DNA of 21,168 nt, taken from positions 1 through 21,168 of the IMG/VR virus record IMGVR_UViG_3300036791_000102; one strand, written 5' to 3'. How positions within the stretch are numbered: position 1 is the stretch's first letter; each line of letters opens with the position of its first letter. Below are positions 13,097-21,168 of the stretch, piece by piece. Source of the DNA: a virus. The notes below the pieces were generated by a model, which saw nothing but the letters and a program-made list of their open reading frames with translations, made no database searches and had not been told where the DNA came from. Both the position numbers and the translations under genes were made by a program.

Positions 13097-13953
13097 CCTA
13101 TCCGCCCTAATGCATTAATAACAGGACCCTTGACTGTTGTCAATTGGGCATATTGTCCTTCTGAACCATCACCTCCTACATAAATCTTATGACCGGTAGG
13201 TACTTTGATGGTAATCTTTTTACCTTTTTGATCTACAGTAATGACGTGATCTGTATCTTTACTTTGCATTACAGCCTTACCATCTTTATCAAAGCTGAAT
13301 TGTGTTTTATCATCATCTTGTTGCTGTTGTCCAGAGGTAGAACCACCTGTTCCACCACCTGTTCCACCAGATCCACCTGATGTATCAAGAGGAACTGCCT
13401 GACGTAACCTTGATTGCTGTGCCCTGAACGCTGTCGTAGTTCTAAAAGCCGTTAGGACATTTCCTAACCCAGACTGACCACCATTTTGAGATTGCTGCTG
13501 ATCTTGCTGTTGCTTCTTGTGTGGCCCAACGATCCAACCATTTGGACCACCCATATGAGTTAATTGATCTTGATCACGATCCGGGTTTTGCTTATGACTT
13601 ACCGGCTGAAATGATATTGCAGTCAAGTTACCGCGAGGGTAGAAATTCGTATTACCGCCAGCTTCACCAGTCACACCACCAAGATAATAATCACTAGGAG
13701 AAGCAAATCCTTTATCTCCTACTTGAGTAGGGTCCCTACCATACTGAGACATCGACTGCGGGATTCTAACAGTCGGGGGAGTAAACAATCCATTTTGGGT
13801 TTCGAACGCAACCGTAATAAAGTCTTTATCAACCTTGGTTACATGGCAAGGGATAGACTTGGTTTGTGATTCTTGTACCGTATTGGTCCTTTTCTGGGAC
13901 CATTGGTTCATCCGATACTGGAACGGATGCTTATGTGAGTCATAGCGGCCCAT
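13093..13953 (-). CDS. Central baseplate spike, Gp138/gpV-like
   Basis: Codes for 286 aa. Residues 32-120 resemble the Gp138 N-terminal OB-fold: IPCHVTKVDKDFITVAFE (34-51), then QVGDKGFASPSDYYLGGVTG (77-96) and NLTAISFQPVSHK. Residues 147-215 are a Gln/Gly/Ser-rich linker. Residues 216-262 carry short beta strands (SFDKDGKAVM, HVITVDQKGKKITIKVP, HKIYVGGDG) as in the trimeric beta-helix needle of gpV/gp138 proteins. The end, LTTVKGPVINALGRIG, probably forms the tip or cap. It pierces the outer membrane when the tail contracts. An excellent ribosome site (GAGGTGA, 7 nt) precedes the start, which overlaps the previous stop (TAATG). The Q/G linker is longer than usual. Confidence 0.85.
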   Translation of the reverse strand: MGRYDSHKHPFQYRMNQWSQKRTNTVQESQTKSIPCHVTKVDKDFITVAFETQNGLFTPPTVRIPQSMSQYGRDPTQVGDKGFASPSDYYLGGVTGEAGGNTNFYPRGNLTAISFQPVSHKQNPDRDQDQLTHMGGPNGWIVGPHKKQQQDQQQSQNGGQSGLGNVLTAFRTTTAFRAQQSRLRQAVPLDTSGGSGGTGGGTGGSTSGQQQQDDDKTQFSFDKDGKAVMQSKDTDHVITVDQKGKKITIKVPTGHKIYVGGDGSEGQYAQLTTVKGPVINALGRIG

Positions 13954-14477
13954 TATGGATTCACCTCGAATGAACCATTACGATAGACAAGGGTGGATGT
14001 TTGAAATATTCCTTCGATCATATTCATTAATCTACCTATAGTACCAAGAATATTAATTGCACCGGGGTCTGCATCTAATGAAAATGAAAATATAGTTGGA
14101 GTAACCTGTAATGTTCGCCATTTACCATTCAATACAGCAGGGTCGAAATTTTCAAGCGTGTAATCAACAATTGTGCCAGGAGGTGTCAACAATCCAGCCG
14201 CAGCTAATGGAATCGGCCATTGAGATGGGTCTACCATTTGCACTGTCATTACTCTTCGCAAATTATCATAAGTGGCTGATTGTACAGGACGTGAAGGTGG
14301 TGTCTGAATCAAAGGTACAGTTACAATCCATTGATTATCGAATCCATAGATATTCACATAATAGCGTTGGGCAGAAACATTCCAAGTAATTATAACATCA
14401 AAATCATCTCCATCAAAATTCACCCTAAATTTAGGTGGAAATAAATTAGAAGGTAGGAATGGGATGACTGAGGTCAT
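13953..14477 (-). CDS. Baseplate plug-like tail protein
   Basis: Codes for 174 aa. Residues 16-58 (FRVNFDGDDFDVIITWN, QRYYVNIYGFDNQWIVTVPLI) have the pattern y.v.w N..a.rwy..iyd...w...vpl, seen in short plug proteins of simple myovirus baseplates (Pam3 gp18-like). Residues 66-170 form a further beta-rich part with GKWRTLQVTPTIFSFSLD. The family proteins are often near 100-120 aa, so this has an extra C-terminal part. It lies between the Dit-like and spike genes, consistent with a piece that seals the hub around the spike. The start overlaps the previous stop as ATGA, with no separate ribosome site. The family call is tentative; a structural tail role is well supported by position. Confidence 0.6.
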   Translation of the reverse strand: MTSVIPFLPSNLFPPKFRVNFDGDDFDVIITWNVSAQRYYVNIYGFDNQWIVTVPLIQTPPSRPVQSATYDNLRRVMTVQMVDPSQWPIPLAAAGLLTPPGTIVDYTLENFDPAVLNGKWRTLQVTPTIFSFSLDADPGAINILGTIGRLMNMIEGIFQTSTLVYRNGSFEVNP

Positions 14478-15259
14478 GATGTAGCATTAAATGGAAATTG
14501 AGCGGCATTCATAAAAGGTGGGAAATTCATGGTAGCTTGAGCTGTATCCAACACAGTTGGAGAACCAGATACGCTCCCCACCATTAATCCAGTTGATGGA
14601 TCTATTTGAAATTGTGACTGTGCAACCGTACTTCCTGGTTGAGCACCTGATAAGGATGTATTTGTTACTACTGTTCCATTACTGATTTTAGACATAAGCT
14701 GATTTTGTGCAGTTTGAATATCAGCTAGAGCTACAAGTGGTTTTTCAAAATCAAATCGCCATGCATTCTGCGGCAATGAATTATTACCGCGTGAGTTATC
14801 GGTCAAAGCTGTCATAATCAAATCAGTATACATAAAAGCCGGGGTAACGATAGCATAAGTTCCGCCCGCATTATTATGATAGTCGAGTGTTCCTTTTAAT
14901 GCGGTCATTATCATTGCCTTAATAGCCCATGCATTTGGACCGCGCATGGGAGCGTCCATGATTACTGATATCGTTAGTGGCTCTCGAATCGTGGCATTGG
15001 CTGCAACAGACTGATTCGCAAATGGATATTTAGCAATCTGCTGACTTACCAGTGTTCCACCCGGCAGAACATTGAAGGCACCAAAAGCATCATCTAAATC
15101 GCCAACATCAAACGGTAGACCTAATCCAGCAGGCCCAACTCCAGAGAATAAACTCAAAATCGGTAGACTACTTCCAGGAATTTGCGTAGCCACCCCTCCC
15201 GTTAAAATGATGGGGCAAACTTGATAAGATAGCTGGATAAACGAATTAGTTGACGGCAT
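14474..15259 (-). CDS. Conserved tail protein, Dit/hub-like
   Basis: Codes for 261 aa. Residues 56-160 contain conserved-looking stretches: LDDAFGAFNVLPGGTLV (55-71), AKYPFANQSVAANATI (76-91), LTISVIMDAPMRG (95-107) and GGTYAIVTPAFMYTDLIM. QNAWRFDFEKPLV follows. I recognise this set as a common tail protein encoded just after tape-measure-like genes in myovirus tail clusters, comparable in position to Dit or hub-initiator proteins, but I cannot give a firm family name. Residues 185-261 are Ser/Thr/Gln-rich. The start is fused with the previous stop as TAATG, with GAAGGA further upstream. Role in joining tail tube and baseplate is inferred. Confidence 0.62.
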   Translation of the reverse strand: MPSTNSFIQLSYQVCPIILTGGVATQIPGSSLPILSLFSGVGPAGLGLPFDVGDLDDAFGAFNVLPGGTLVSQQIAKYPFANQSVAANATIREPLTISVIMDAPMRGPNAWAIKAMIMTALKGTLDYHNNAGGTYAIVTPAFMYTDLIMTALTDNSRGNNSLPQNAWRFDFEKPLVALADIQTAQNQLMSKISNGTVVTNTSLSGAQPGSTVAQSQFQIDPSTGLMVGSVSGSPTVLDTAQATMNFPPFMNAAQFPFNATS

Positions 15260-16893
15260 TATCCAACCATTCCTTCAGCATTCATAAAGATGTTGGAACC
15301 GGGAACATTGCGTACAACCAGATTTGCAACTCTATTCATTTGCCAATTGTTCATTGACAATGGACCTGGACGAGAACCACCCTTTTCAGGTGTGTCTGAA
15401 GAGCCGGACCAATTCCCAAAACGACCACTAAATGGTGTTTGTGGAGTCATTTTAGAAGCAGCCCCGGACCAAGCTGAAGCTGTTCCACCTATTCCAGCTT
15501 GGTTCATACCACCAAATAACCATGAAGGCATTCCAGCTGGAAATGAGGCACCTTTCCCTGGAAGACCGCCTGCACCAGGAAATGGAAACCCACCGCCTCC
15601 ACCTGGAGACATTGCAGCAGGAGCAGTAGCAGGAGCAGCATTAGGAGAAGATGAAGCAGTAGGAGCTGCGGGTTTCCTACCTAACATCCAATCGAATATA
15701 GATGGTTTTGCAGCCTGTCCTGGTTTGATTATGCCTTGTTGTTCCTGGTATCGTTGCTTGGCTGTATCTCCTGCCCCTAGCATACCTTCAATCGGGTGAC
15801 GCAGGAATTTCATTACTTCTACAGCACCTTTCAAGATTTCAACAAAATCTTTCATAGCACTCTTAAATTCTTCCATCGTAGGCAACCAGTTCTGTATCTT
15901 GGTTATAAATTTTTCAATATCTTTTTCAGTTAGTCCTTTCATCTTAATTGCTAACTTATCAATCCATCCAGCTAGTTCTTTAATGATTGCTTGAACTGCT
16001 GGTGATTGCATTAAAGTTCGAACCATAGCTGCAAACCCATCACTCAAATGGCGTAATGGTTCAGCAAGGTCCGCCAGCTTTTCACCAAAGATTGATTCTA
16101 GCTGTGCTCCTGCCGCCTGAAGTTGTAGCGATAATTCAGACCAAGCCCTCTGTGCAGGTTTTGAGATTTCTAATTGTTTCTCATATTGCTTTCTAAGTTC
16201 CTTTTGTACTTGGTATTCTTTTTGACCTTCTTCAGTAGTCAACCGCAATAAATCCATGGGATCTTGAAATAGCTTATCGATCCCATACGCATGGGCCATC
16301 TGCAAAACCATTCCAGGCCCGCTCTTATTCAGCATTGCCGGGAGTTTTTCAACCAGCTTATCCATAACATCTTCTGGCTTCCCACCGGGTTGATACACAC
16401 CCGCAGCCATCAGAGCTTTCATCTGATCTGGTTCACCATGCATTCCCAACGTAATGTTTCTCATAACATCAGTTGGTGAGCCAATCAAAGACTGATTAAA
16501 AATGGAACTGGCTTGGATCCGACCGTAATCCCCGCCAAGTCCCATTACCATTCTTCGTTTCTGCATAATAGATGCAGCTAGTCTTTCAATGCCGAATAGG
16601 CTACCTCCTACACCTAGCAGAGCGGTGACAGCACCGATAATCGTGCCCCAACTCAAAAAGTGTTTCGTAATTCTACCAGCTACTCCTGCGACTCTTGTTA
16701 ATCCTGAATATAAAAGATTTGTTCCGGCCTGTGCACTACGGAGAAATATATTGGTTCTATTCAAAGTAGAATTGATCTGTGCGAAATTAGCATTCAACTG
16801 CTTCATCTGACCAGTGAGCGCGTTGAACTGTTTCGCAAACTGTTGGAACTGTTGCGAATTAACATTGACAGTTAAGGTCGGCTGTTTAGCCAT
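15259..16893 (-). CDS. Second tape-measure-like tail protein (short paralogue)
   Basis: Codes for 544 aa. Residues 1-50 are a Gln/Asn-rich helix (QQFQQFAKQFNALTGQ). A hydrophobic, membrane-like segment lies at about 78-100 (FLSWGTIIGAVTALLGVGG). Residues 105-370 are largely helical, ending with QAAGAQLESIFGEKLADL (259-276), which aligns with KAAGVQIETVIVEQLANK in the 916-aa protein. Residues 385-500 are Gly/Pro/Ala-rich and low in complexity. There is no enzymatic motif. The resemblance to the 916-aa protein in N-terminus, hydrophobic segment and helical core indicates a duplication. It may be a chaperone-like partner, an inner-tail component or a second ruler. The gene overlaps the hub gene by 8 nt (ATGGCTAA). 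Confidence 0.7.
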   Translation of the reverse strand: MAKQPTLTVNVNSQQFQQFAKQFNALTGQMKQLNANFAQINSTLNRTNIFLRSAQAGTNLLYSGLTRVAGVAGRITKHFLSWGTIIGAVTALLGVGGSLFGIERLAASIMQKRRMVMGLGGDYGRIQASSIFNQSLIGSPTDVMRNITLGMHGEPDQMKALMAAGVYQPGGKPEDVMDKLVEKLPAMLNKSGPGMVLQMAHAYGIDKLFQDPMDLLRLTTEEGQKEYQVQKELRKQYEKQLEISKPAQRAWSELSLQLQAAGAQLESIFGEKLADLAEPLRHLSDGFAAMVRTLMQSPAVQAIIKELAGWIDKLAIKMKGLTEKDIEKFITKIQNWLPTMEEFKSAMKDFVEILKGAVEVMKFLRHPIEGMLGAGDTAKQRYQEQQGIIKPGQAAKPSIFDWMLGRKPAAPTASSSPNAAPATAPAAMSPGGGGGFPFPGAGGLPGKGASFPAGMPSWLFGGMNQAGIGGTASAWSGAASKMTPQTPFSGRFGNWSGSSDTPEKGGSRPGPLSMNNWQMNRVANLVVRNVPGSNIFMNAEGMVG

Positions 16894-18307
16894 ATCTTCG
16901 TACCATACGCTGCGGTTGTGGGAATCCTCCCGGAGGAGGTCTTATCAATATATCTGTCTGCGTCTGTGGTGGTGGTGGTGGTGGTGAAGGTGATTCTGGT
17001 GGCAGTTGAGCAGCAACTGAACCCTGAGTAACTGCTTCTAGATTAGTACTCCAACTCGCACCATCCGGGTTCCGAAGATCACCTATATGCAAAACCTTCA
17101 TTATCTGATAAGATCCTGGAAGTGAAATATGGGACCTTTGATCAGATGCACCAGCTTCCATAGGTAACTGAGAACCCTCACCAGAAAAATTAACGACGGT
17201 GTCTGGTAATGTGATAAACATCCCCGGCTTTAATCCACCACGCAACACAATCTTAACGCTAATAGTTACCGGATCTAACCATGTAGGCTGACCTATCAAG
17301 TCCTTATAATCAATTACAGCATTCCCAAGAGATGTAGATGTATCCCATACATCAAGAACATGGCCGACAGAAGTTATATGGATCCCAGGATATTTTTTAA
17401 CTCCTAATATTGATTGGCTAAGTTTGTTGATGTACCCGGTATATTGTTCTAAAGACTGATACATCCCCGCATCTTGATAAGCCAATTTCAATGCAGATGA
17501 AATAGCTACATTGACATTTGCTTTAGGAAATGCTTTAGACAATGTCTCTTGAATTGCACCAGACAGAGGCATATTCGGCATTAAATTGTGGATAATATTC
17601 AATGGTGCTGATAGAGGGTTTGCATTGCCGCCACCAAGAAATGAACTAAAAACATTTCCAAATGTTGATGTCGCCGGTCCAATGTCAGCATCGGAAGTAA
17701 TCATACCTCCTATCATTTGTGCAATAGCTCCAGGATCCATTCCTAAGGGAGCAAAGCCTCTAGTACCTACTGATGGGCGACCAAGTGGAAATGTTCTACG
17801 ATCTATAGAACGAAATCCAGTACGGTTAACTTGGGGAGATGCACTACCTCCACCACTGCCACTACTTCCTTCACTACCGCCACCTGAAGAATCACCTACT
17901 GGTCCAGTTGCTGATCCTACAGAGGCCGGAGCAAGTAAGAATCCGATAGAAGTTTCATTCCCTATCCAATTTCCCCAAGCCTTTAGAATCGTGGTTTCCA
18001 TTAATAGCTTTGGTCTTTGAGATTGAAAAGTAGCCAATGGCAATCCTGCTGACATACCTCCATTAATAATCATCGGATGACCAACAAGCTGATTTGATGC
18101 TTTAATTTGATCCCAGCTCACTCCATATACGATTAGAGTACTATTTTCGGTAGGTGTCTTTGCATCCAGTGCTGTGAGTTGAAATTCAACCTGTTGTGCA
18201 TTAGGATCATGGTATCCACCAAATGTAGTTCCCCACTGTGCCCCGTTATCATATCTAGCCGGGAATACAGCAGGAGCGTCTGTTATTGCTACATTGATGT
18301 ATCTCAT
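16886..18307 (-). CDS. Baseplate hub protein
   Basis: Codes for 473 aa. Residues 57-127 (LIVYGVSWDQIKASNQLVG, MIINGGMSAGLPLA, AWGNWIGNETSIGFLLAP) and 333-368 (DYKDLIGQPTWLDPVTISV, LRGGLKPGMFITLP) match a hub family of simple myoviruses, analogous to gpD/gp27, which grips the spike. The two halves are separated by a Gly/Ser-rich linker (131-160) and a mostly helical part (190-310). The C-terminus (436-467) is Pro-rich with a run of six prolines. The start overlaps the previous stop as ATGA. It lies between the two tape-measure-like genes, a strange position, because the hub usually follows a single tape-measure gene. The hub role is inferred from sequence pattern and location. Confidence 0.72.
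   Translation of the reverse strand: MRYINVAITDAPAVFPARYDNGAQWGTTFGGYHDPNAQQVEFQLTALDAKTPTENSTLIVYGVSWDQIKASNQLVGHPMIINGGMSAGLPLATFQSQRPKLLMETTILKAWGNWIGNETSIGFLLAPASVGSATGPVGDSSGGGSEGSSGSGGGSASPQVNRTGFRSIDRRTFPLGRPSVGTRGFAPLGMDPGAIAQMIGGMITSDADIGPATSTFGNVFSSFLGGGNANPLSAPLNIIHNLMPNMPLSGAIQETLSKAFPKANVNVAISSALKLAYQDAGMYQSLEQYTGYINKLSQSILGVKKYPGIHITSVGHVLDVWDTSTSLGNAVIDYKDLIGQPTWLDPVTISVKIVLRGGLKPGMFITLPDTVVNFSGEGSQLPMEAGASDQRSHISLPGSYQIMKVLHIGDLRNPDGASWSTNLEAVTQGSVAAQLPPESPSPPPPPPQTQTDILIRPPPGGFPQPQRMVRRYG
16968..16985. repeat. GGT x6 trinucleotide run (six prolines in the hub)
   Basis: Six GGT units in a row on the plus strand encode PPPPPP near the hub C-terminus on the minus strand. Copy changes would keep the frame. 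Such a run is expected to need elongation factor P for smooth translation. Confidence 0.8.
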
Positions 18308-21054
18308 ACAGGAGCCGTTCCCTCAGCCAAGTCTTCCGCCGGGGTTGATTTACCACTATCATTATCAGAACTAGATTTAGCTTCACTAACATCTTCATCA
18401 GAATGGTTGTGTACCTTTACTTTGTTAATCGGATGGTCTTCTTCTGGCCAAGGCTCCGGCTTATATTGCGGCCAAGGAGTTTTAGGATCAGCAGGAGCTT
18501 GTGTCTGTTGATCTGGTCCTACAGAAGGGGTCTTTCCATATAAAACTCCCGGCATAGGTCCTAAATTCCCCATACGATTTTGGGTCCAATGCCCACGATC
18601 ACCACTAAGGTCAAAGTGCATCAAATCTGGAGGACCACCACCACCGAGTTGTGTGCCGAATGCACCACCCCATGCGAATCTACCCTTTAATTCAGGATAA
18701 CGAGCCTGCATTTCACCATAAGAATGTCGAGCATATTCGTGATATAAGCCAGTGGGATCATCACCCTTATTCGAAATTTCATGACCTTGTGGATCAACAA
18801 TAATCATGTCTATAGCACCAGTTTGAGAACTATGAGGTCCAGCCGTAGTACGACGACCTGAAGATGCTAGAACACGATAACCGGGATGGGCTTTCTCAAA
18901 TTGATTTCTACTTGCAGAAAGAATTTCGCGTAGCCTAGGATCAACTGTACGCAGTTCTGGATCATGTCCTTGGCGTTTTGGTAGATCTGACCATGTTCCA
19001 GGGCCAGTTTTTTGAACTGGTCCTACCGGGGCTTCTCGAGCAGCAGGAGGAGTCGTACCGTCCATTTCTTTAATATCTTGAACAGTGTATCCACCTACAC
19101 CTCCCCCTCTACCTGCTTGTTTCTTTTTCCATGCATCAAATTTAGGTATAAGATTTGGTTCTGCACTACCGGGTGAAAACATAGTGTCACCTTGCGGTGT
19201 TTTCTTAATAAACTTGAATTTACCTGACCGTGCCTCCCTTTCAGCCATACCTCCTGATGAGTTATCTGTTGCATATTCAGCCGCGTTGCTTCCACCCAAA
19301 GCATTATCTACTGAACGACCTAGAATAGCTTTACCTTGAGGACTTGCTGCTGTCGCTACCGCTCGACCATGGCCTCTAGCATCATCATAATAGCCACCTT
19401 CAGAAGTCCATCTAAGTTGTTTTTCTAAAGATGTGCCACGAACTTGCGCACGATTCATTGCAGACTCAATAATCATTTGAGTCCCGTGTGGATTAGTCCC
19501 TTCCTCATTTGCTGCAATCTCCATGGCTCTTTGGCGAAGCCACGGCTTATCCCGCATTTCATTAACAAATTGTGATCTGTCTATAATCCCACCACCACGA
19601 ACATAGCCTCCTTTAACTGCTTCTTGAGCAGTTTCTGGGGCTTCCTCTGGTTTAGTCGGGGCACGTAGCCTAGTAGGAGCTTCTGGTTCTGCTCCAGGTC
19701 TGGGTGAAATTCTTGGTTCATAAGGCTTACGCTCTATCCCAATTTTCTCATGAAATCTTTGTCTACCTGGATATCGAGCAATAGGAGCAGGACCAGTTAC
19801 GGAAGGAGCACCTGAAGGGCGTTCTATTCTTAATTGTCGCGCCAGAACTCTTCTACCACCACCACGAAGTTCCACCGGAGTCTTTCCTCCCCATATCTCT
19901 ATCATTTGCTTTAGATACATTATTGCTTCAAATACAGATTTAACAATGTCTTTTATAGTTTCTATTAGTTTTTCTATCTTTTCAATAGTTTCTGGCTTAC
20001 TTAAATATTTTCCGAAATCTTCAATCCACTTACCAAGAGTATCAACTCCTTCTTTCGTAATAAACTTATCTGTAAATATCTTAAAGAACCGGGTAATGCT
20101 TTGACTCAGATTTGTTAATGATTGCACAAATGGAGATTCCTTATTAGCCAGTTGCTCAACAATAACTGTCTCAATCTGTACGCCAGCCGCCTTCACTTGC
20201 AATCTAAAATTAATCCAACCTTTCGCAGCTTTTTCAGTTATCTGCATTAATGGTTTATATCTTTCATAATTTTCTTTCATTAACTTTAATTCGTCATCAT
20301 CCAAGTTTTTTAACTTGAGCAATGTTTGTGGATTAAAAAGAGAAGTTAACATCAAGGCATTGGCGATTCTTAATTCTTGACCGAGTTGTTGAGCCTTCAT
20401 AAACGCTGCCGCTCCAAGAGCTGCTTGAACCATCATGCCAGTGGTATCATTCTGTGGCATGACTTTCATCATTTGTAGGGCAGCGTATTGTGGAGACATA
20501 ACATCCCCACGAGCCCGCACCATTCCCGGCAATAATCCAGGATCATCTACCATACCAAAGGCAGTTCTAAATGCCCGTAATCCTCCTATTGTAGAACGTG
20601 AACCAGAAGCAGCAAGGTAGTCTTGAAGTATAGAATCTCCAAGACCGATCATCTTATCCCAAAACCATCTTGAAATTCTCAAAGTAAGTGTTGTCGCAAA
20701 AATAGCAGTAGAAATAGCAAAGGATGTAATGGTCACCGCAGCACTGATTATCGGTCCTAGTACTCCTGCTGCAACAGATAAACCTCGCAAAAAGTATTTT
20801 GCAACAGTCCCCATTGAATTTATAATCGAATCCAATGCCCGCTGAAGAGTGGCATATATCTTCTGCATTACATTATATAGTCTATGCGTTTGAGACGCAG
20901 CATAATGAACACGGTATAGATTTTGTGCCGCCGGAGTGGCTTGCATTTTTTGGACAAGCTGATTCGTTAATTGCTGCATTCTCTGAACATTCGCCATCAA
21001 CTGGTTCATGTTCTGGATAAAATTACTGGGGATTGTAACTGTGAGGGTTGCCAT
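18304..21054 (-). CDS. Tape-measure-like tail protein with cell-wall hydrolase and M15 peptidase domains
   Basis: Codes for 916 aa. Residues 1-75 are Gln-rich helix; 88-128 are strongly hydrophobic (one or two membrane-like segments). Residues 130-390 are helical and match the 544-aa paralogue. Residues 400-490 are a Pro/Arg-rich linker. Residues 498-645 (AMEIAANEEGTNPHGTQ, NRAQVRGTSLEKQLRW, YATDNSSGGMAE, FSPGSAEP) resemble a lysozyme/hydrolase-like domain of phage tail proteins; E517, E518 or E530 may be catalytic. Residues 705-825 are a VanY-type M15 peptidase: H741 in GPHSSQTGAIDM, D749 and H813 in DLMHFDL are the zinc ligands. Residues 860-916 are acidic and disordered. It would guide tail length and open peptidoglycan during DNA entry. 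GGAAAG precedes the start, directly after the previous stop. Confidence 0.82.
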   Translation of the reverse strand: MATLTVTIPSNFIQNMNQLMANVQRMQQLTNQLVQKMQATPAAQNLYRVHYAASQTHRLYNVMQKIYATLQRALDSIINSMGTVAKYFLRGLSVAAGVLGPIISAAVTITSFAISTAIFATTLTLRISRWFWDKMIGLGDSILQDYLAASGSRSTIGGLRAFRTAFGMVDDPGLLPGMVRARGDVMSPQYAALQMMKVMPQNDTTGMMVQAALGAAAFMKAQQLGQELRIANALMLTSLFNPQTLLKLKNLDDDELKLMKENYERYKPLMQITEKAAKGWINFRLQVKAAGVQIETVIVEQLANKESPFVQSLTNLSQSITRFFKIFTDKFITKEGVDTLGKWIEDFGKYLSKPETIEKIEKLIETIKDIVKSVFEAIMYLKQMIEIWGGKTPVELRGGGRRVLARQLRIERPSGAPSVTGPAPIARYPGRQRFHEKIGIERKPYEPRISPRPGAEPEAPTRLRAPTKPEEAPETAQEAVKGGYVRGGGIIDRSQFVNEMRDKPWLRQRAMEIAANEEGTNPHGTQMIIESAMNRAQVRGTSLEKQLRWTSEGGYYDDARGHGRAVATAASPQGKAILGRSVDNALGGSNAAEYATDNSSGGMAEREARSGKFKFIKKTPQGDTMFSPGSAEPNLIPKFDAWKKKQAGRGGGVGGYTVQDIKEMDGTTPPAAREAPVGPVQKTGPGTWSDLPKRQGHDPELRTVDPRLREILSASRNQFEKAHPGYRVLASSGRRTTAGPHSSQTGAIDMIIVDPQGHEISNKGDDPTGLYHEYARHSYGEMQARYPELKGRFAWGGAFGTQLGGGGPPDLMHFDLSGDRGHWTQNRMGNLGPMPGVLYGKTPSVGPDQQTQAPADPKTPWPQYKPEPWPEEDHPINKVKVHNHSDEDVSEAKSSSDNDSGKSTPAEDLAEGTAPV

Positions 21055-21168
21055 TTAGGCTTTCCACATAGCGATCATATATCGCTGTTGCCACTCTAAC
21101 CGGGAGTTATGCGGCCAAGACATCTCAAATTGGTCGAAGAAGTCTTTAAACTTCTCATCGACCAACCA
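21055..21168 (-). CDS. 3' end of an unidentified tail gene (partial)
   Basis: The last 37 codons of a gene that enters from the right edge and stops at TAA 21055-21057, directly before the 916-aa gene's ATG. The peptide contains VDEKFKDFFDQFEMSWP and SRLEWQQRYMIAMWKA, rich in aromatic and charged residues like a helical protein end. Position just before a tape-measure-like gene is where tail assembly chaperones are normally encoded, so that is the leading guess. A TTTAAAG heptamer at 21150-21144 is in the right phase for a -1 shift into this frame. The start and most of the protein are outside the window. Confidence 0.65.
   Translation of the reverse strand, partial: WLVDEKFKDFFDQFEMSWPHNSRLEWQQRYMIAMWKA

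Noticed and set aside
15290-15799. 169-codon plus-strand frame rich in Pro and Gly
   Set aside because: It mirrors the Gly/Pro/Ala-rich linker of the 544-aa tape-measure-like protein. Low-complexity GC-rich codons leave few stops on the other strand.
17586-18020. 144-codon plus-strand frame
   Set aside because: Antisense to the Gly/Ser linker of the hub gene; no ribosome site or recognisable pattern.
1-21168. Integrase, attachment site, tRNA genes, insertion sequences, defence genes
   Set aside because: Looked for on both strands and none could be supported; the HTH proteins alone do not prove a temperate lifestyle.

Overview
This window looks like part of the genome of a tailed bacteriophage with a contractile tail (myovirus type), or a prophage segment of one. 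The evidence is a contiguous set of baseplate, tail-fibre and lysis genes facing a short set of DNA-metabolism genes, with almost no non-coding DNA. There is no integrase, capsid, portal, terminase, sheath or tube gene in the window, so lifestyle and full classification cannot be read here. The endolysin and tail-lysin types suggest a proteobacterial (Gram-negative) host; this is inference.

Left region, plus strand (1-4571). A promoter-like site precedes a lysine-rich conserved phage protein, which ends at a perfect 12-bp rho-independent terminator. Only 13 nt later an ExoX-like DEDDh exonuclease starts. It is followed by a PD-(D/E)XK/VRR-NUC-like nuclease, two small helix-turn-helix-type proteins, a small zinc-ribbon protein, a SNF2-type helicase with all main motifs visible, and a last small HTH protein behind its own strong promoter. 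These genes overlap or abut and look like a replication/recombination cassette with its regulators.

Junction (4572-4732). The two transcription units converge here. The gap holds G-rich inverted repeats that can fold in mutually exclusive ways.

Right region, minus strand (read from 21168 down to 4733). One long, tightly packed late operon. It begins with the 3' end of an unidentified gene, then a 916-aa tape-measure-like protein carrying a cell-wall-hydrolase-like domain and an M15 peptidase domain, a baseplate hub, and a second, shorter tape-measure-like paralogue. Next come a Dit-like tail protein, a plug-like protein, a Gp138/gpV-like spike, gp25-like and J-like wedge proteins, and a wedge/tail protein I candidate. 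Then come a beta-helix tail spike, a small module related to the front of the wedge protein, a repeat fibre, a second fibre with a carbohydrate-binding-like region, and a fibre-linked small protein. The operon ends in lysis genes: a KOW-like small protein, an amidase fused to a double-psi beta-barrel domain, and a single-span holin candidate.

The points most worth attention are the two tape-measure-like paralogues flanking the hub gene, the stand-alone copy of a domain also fused to the 420-aa baseplate protein, the two-domain endolysin, the switch-like repeats at the convergent junction, and the 63-codon gene whose conserved-looking N-terminus lies upstream of any ordinary start codon.
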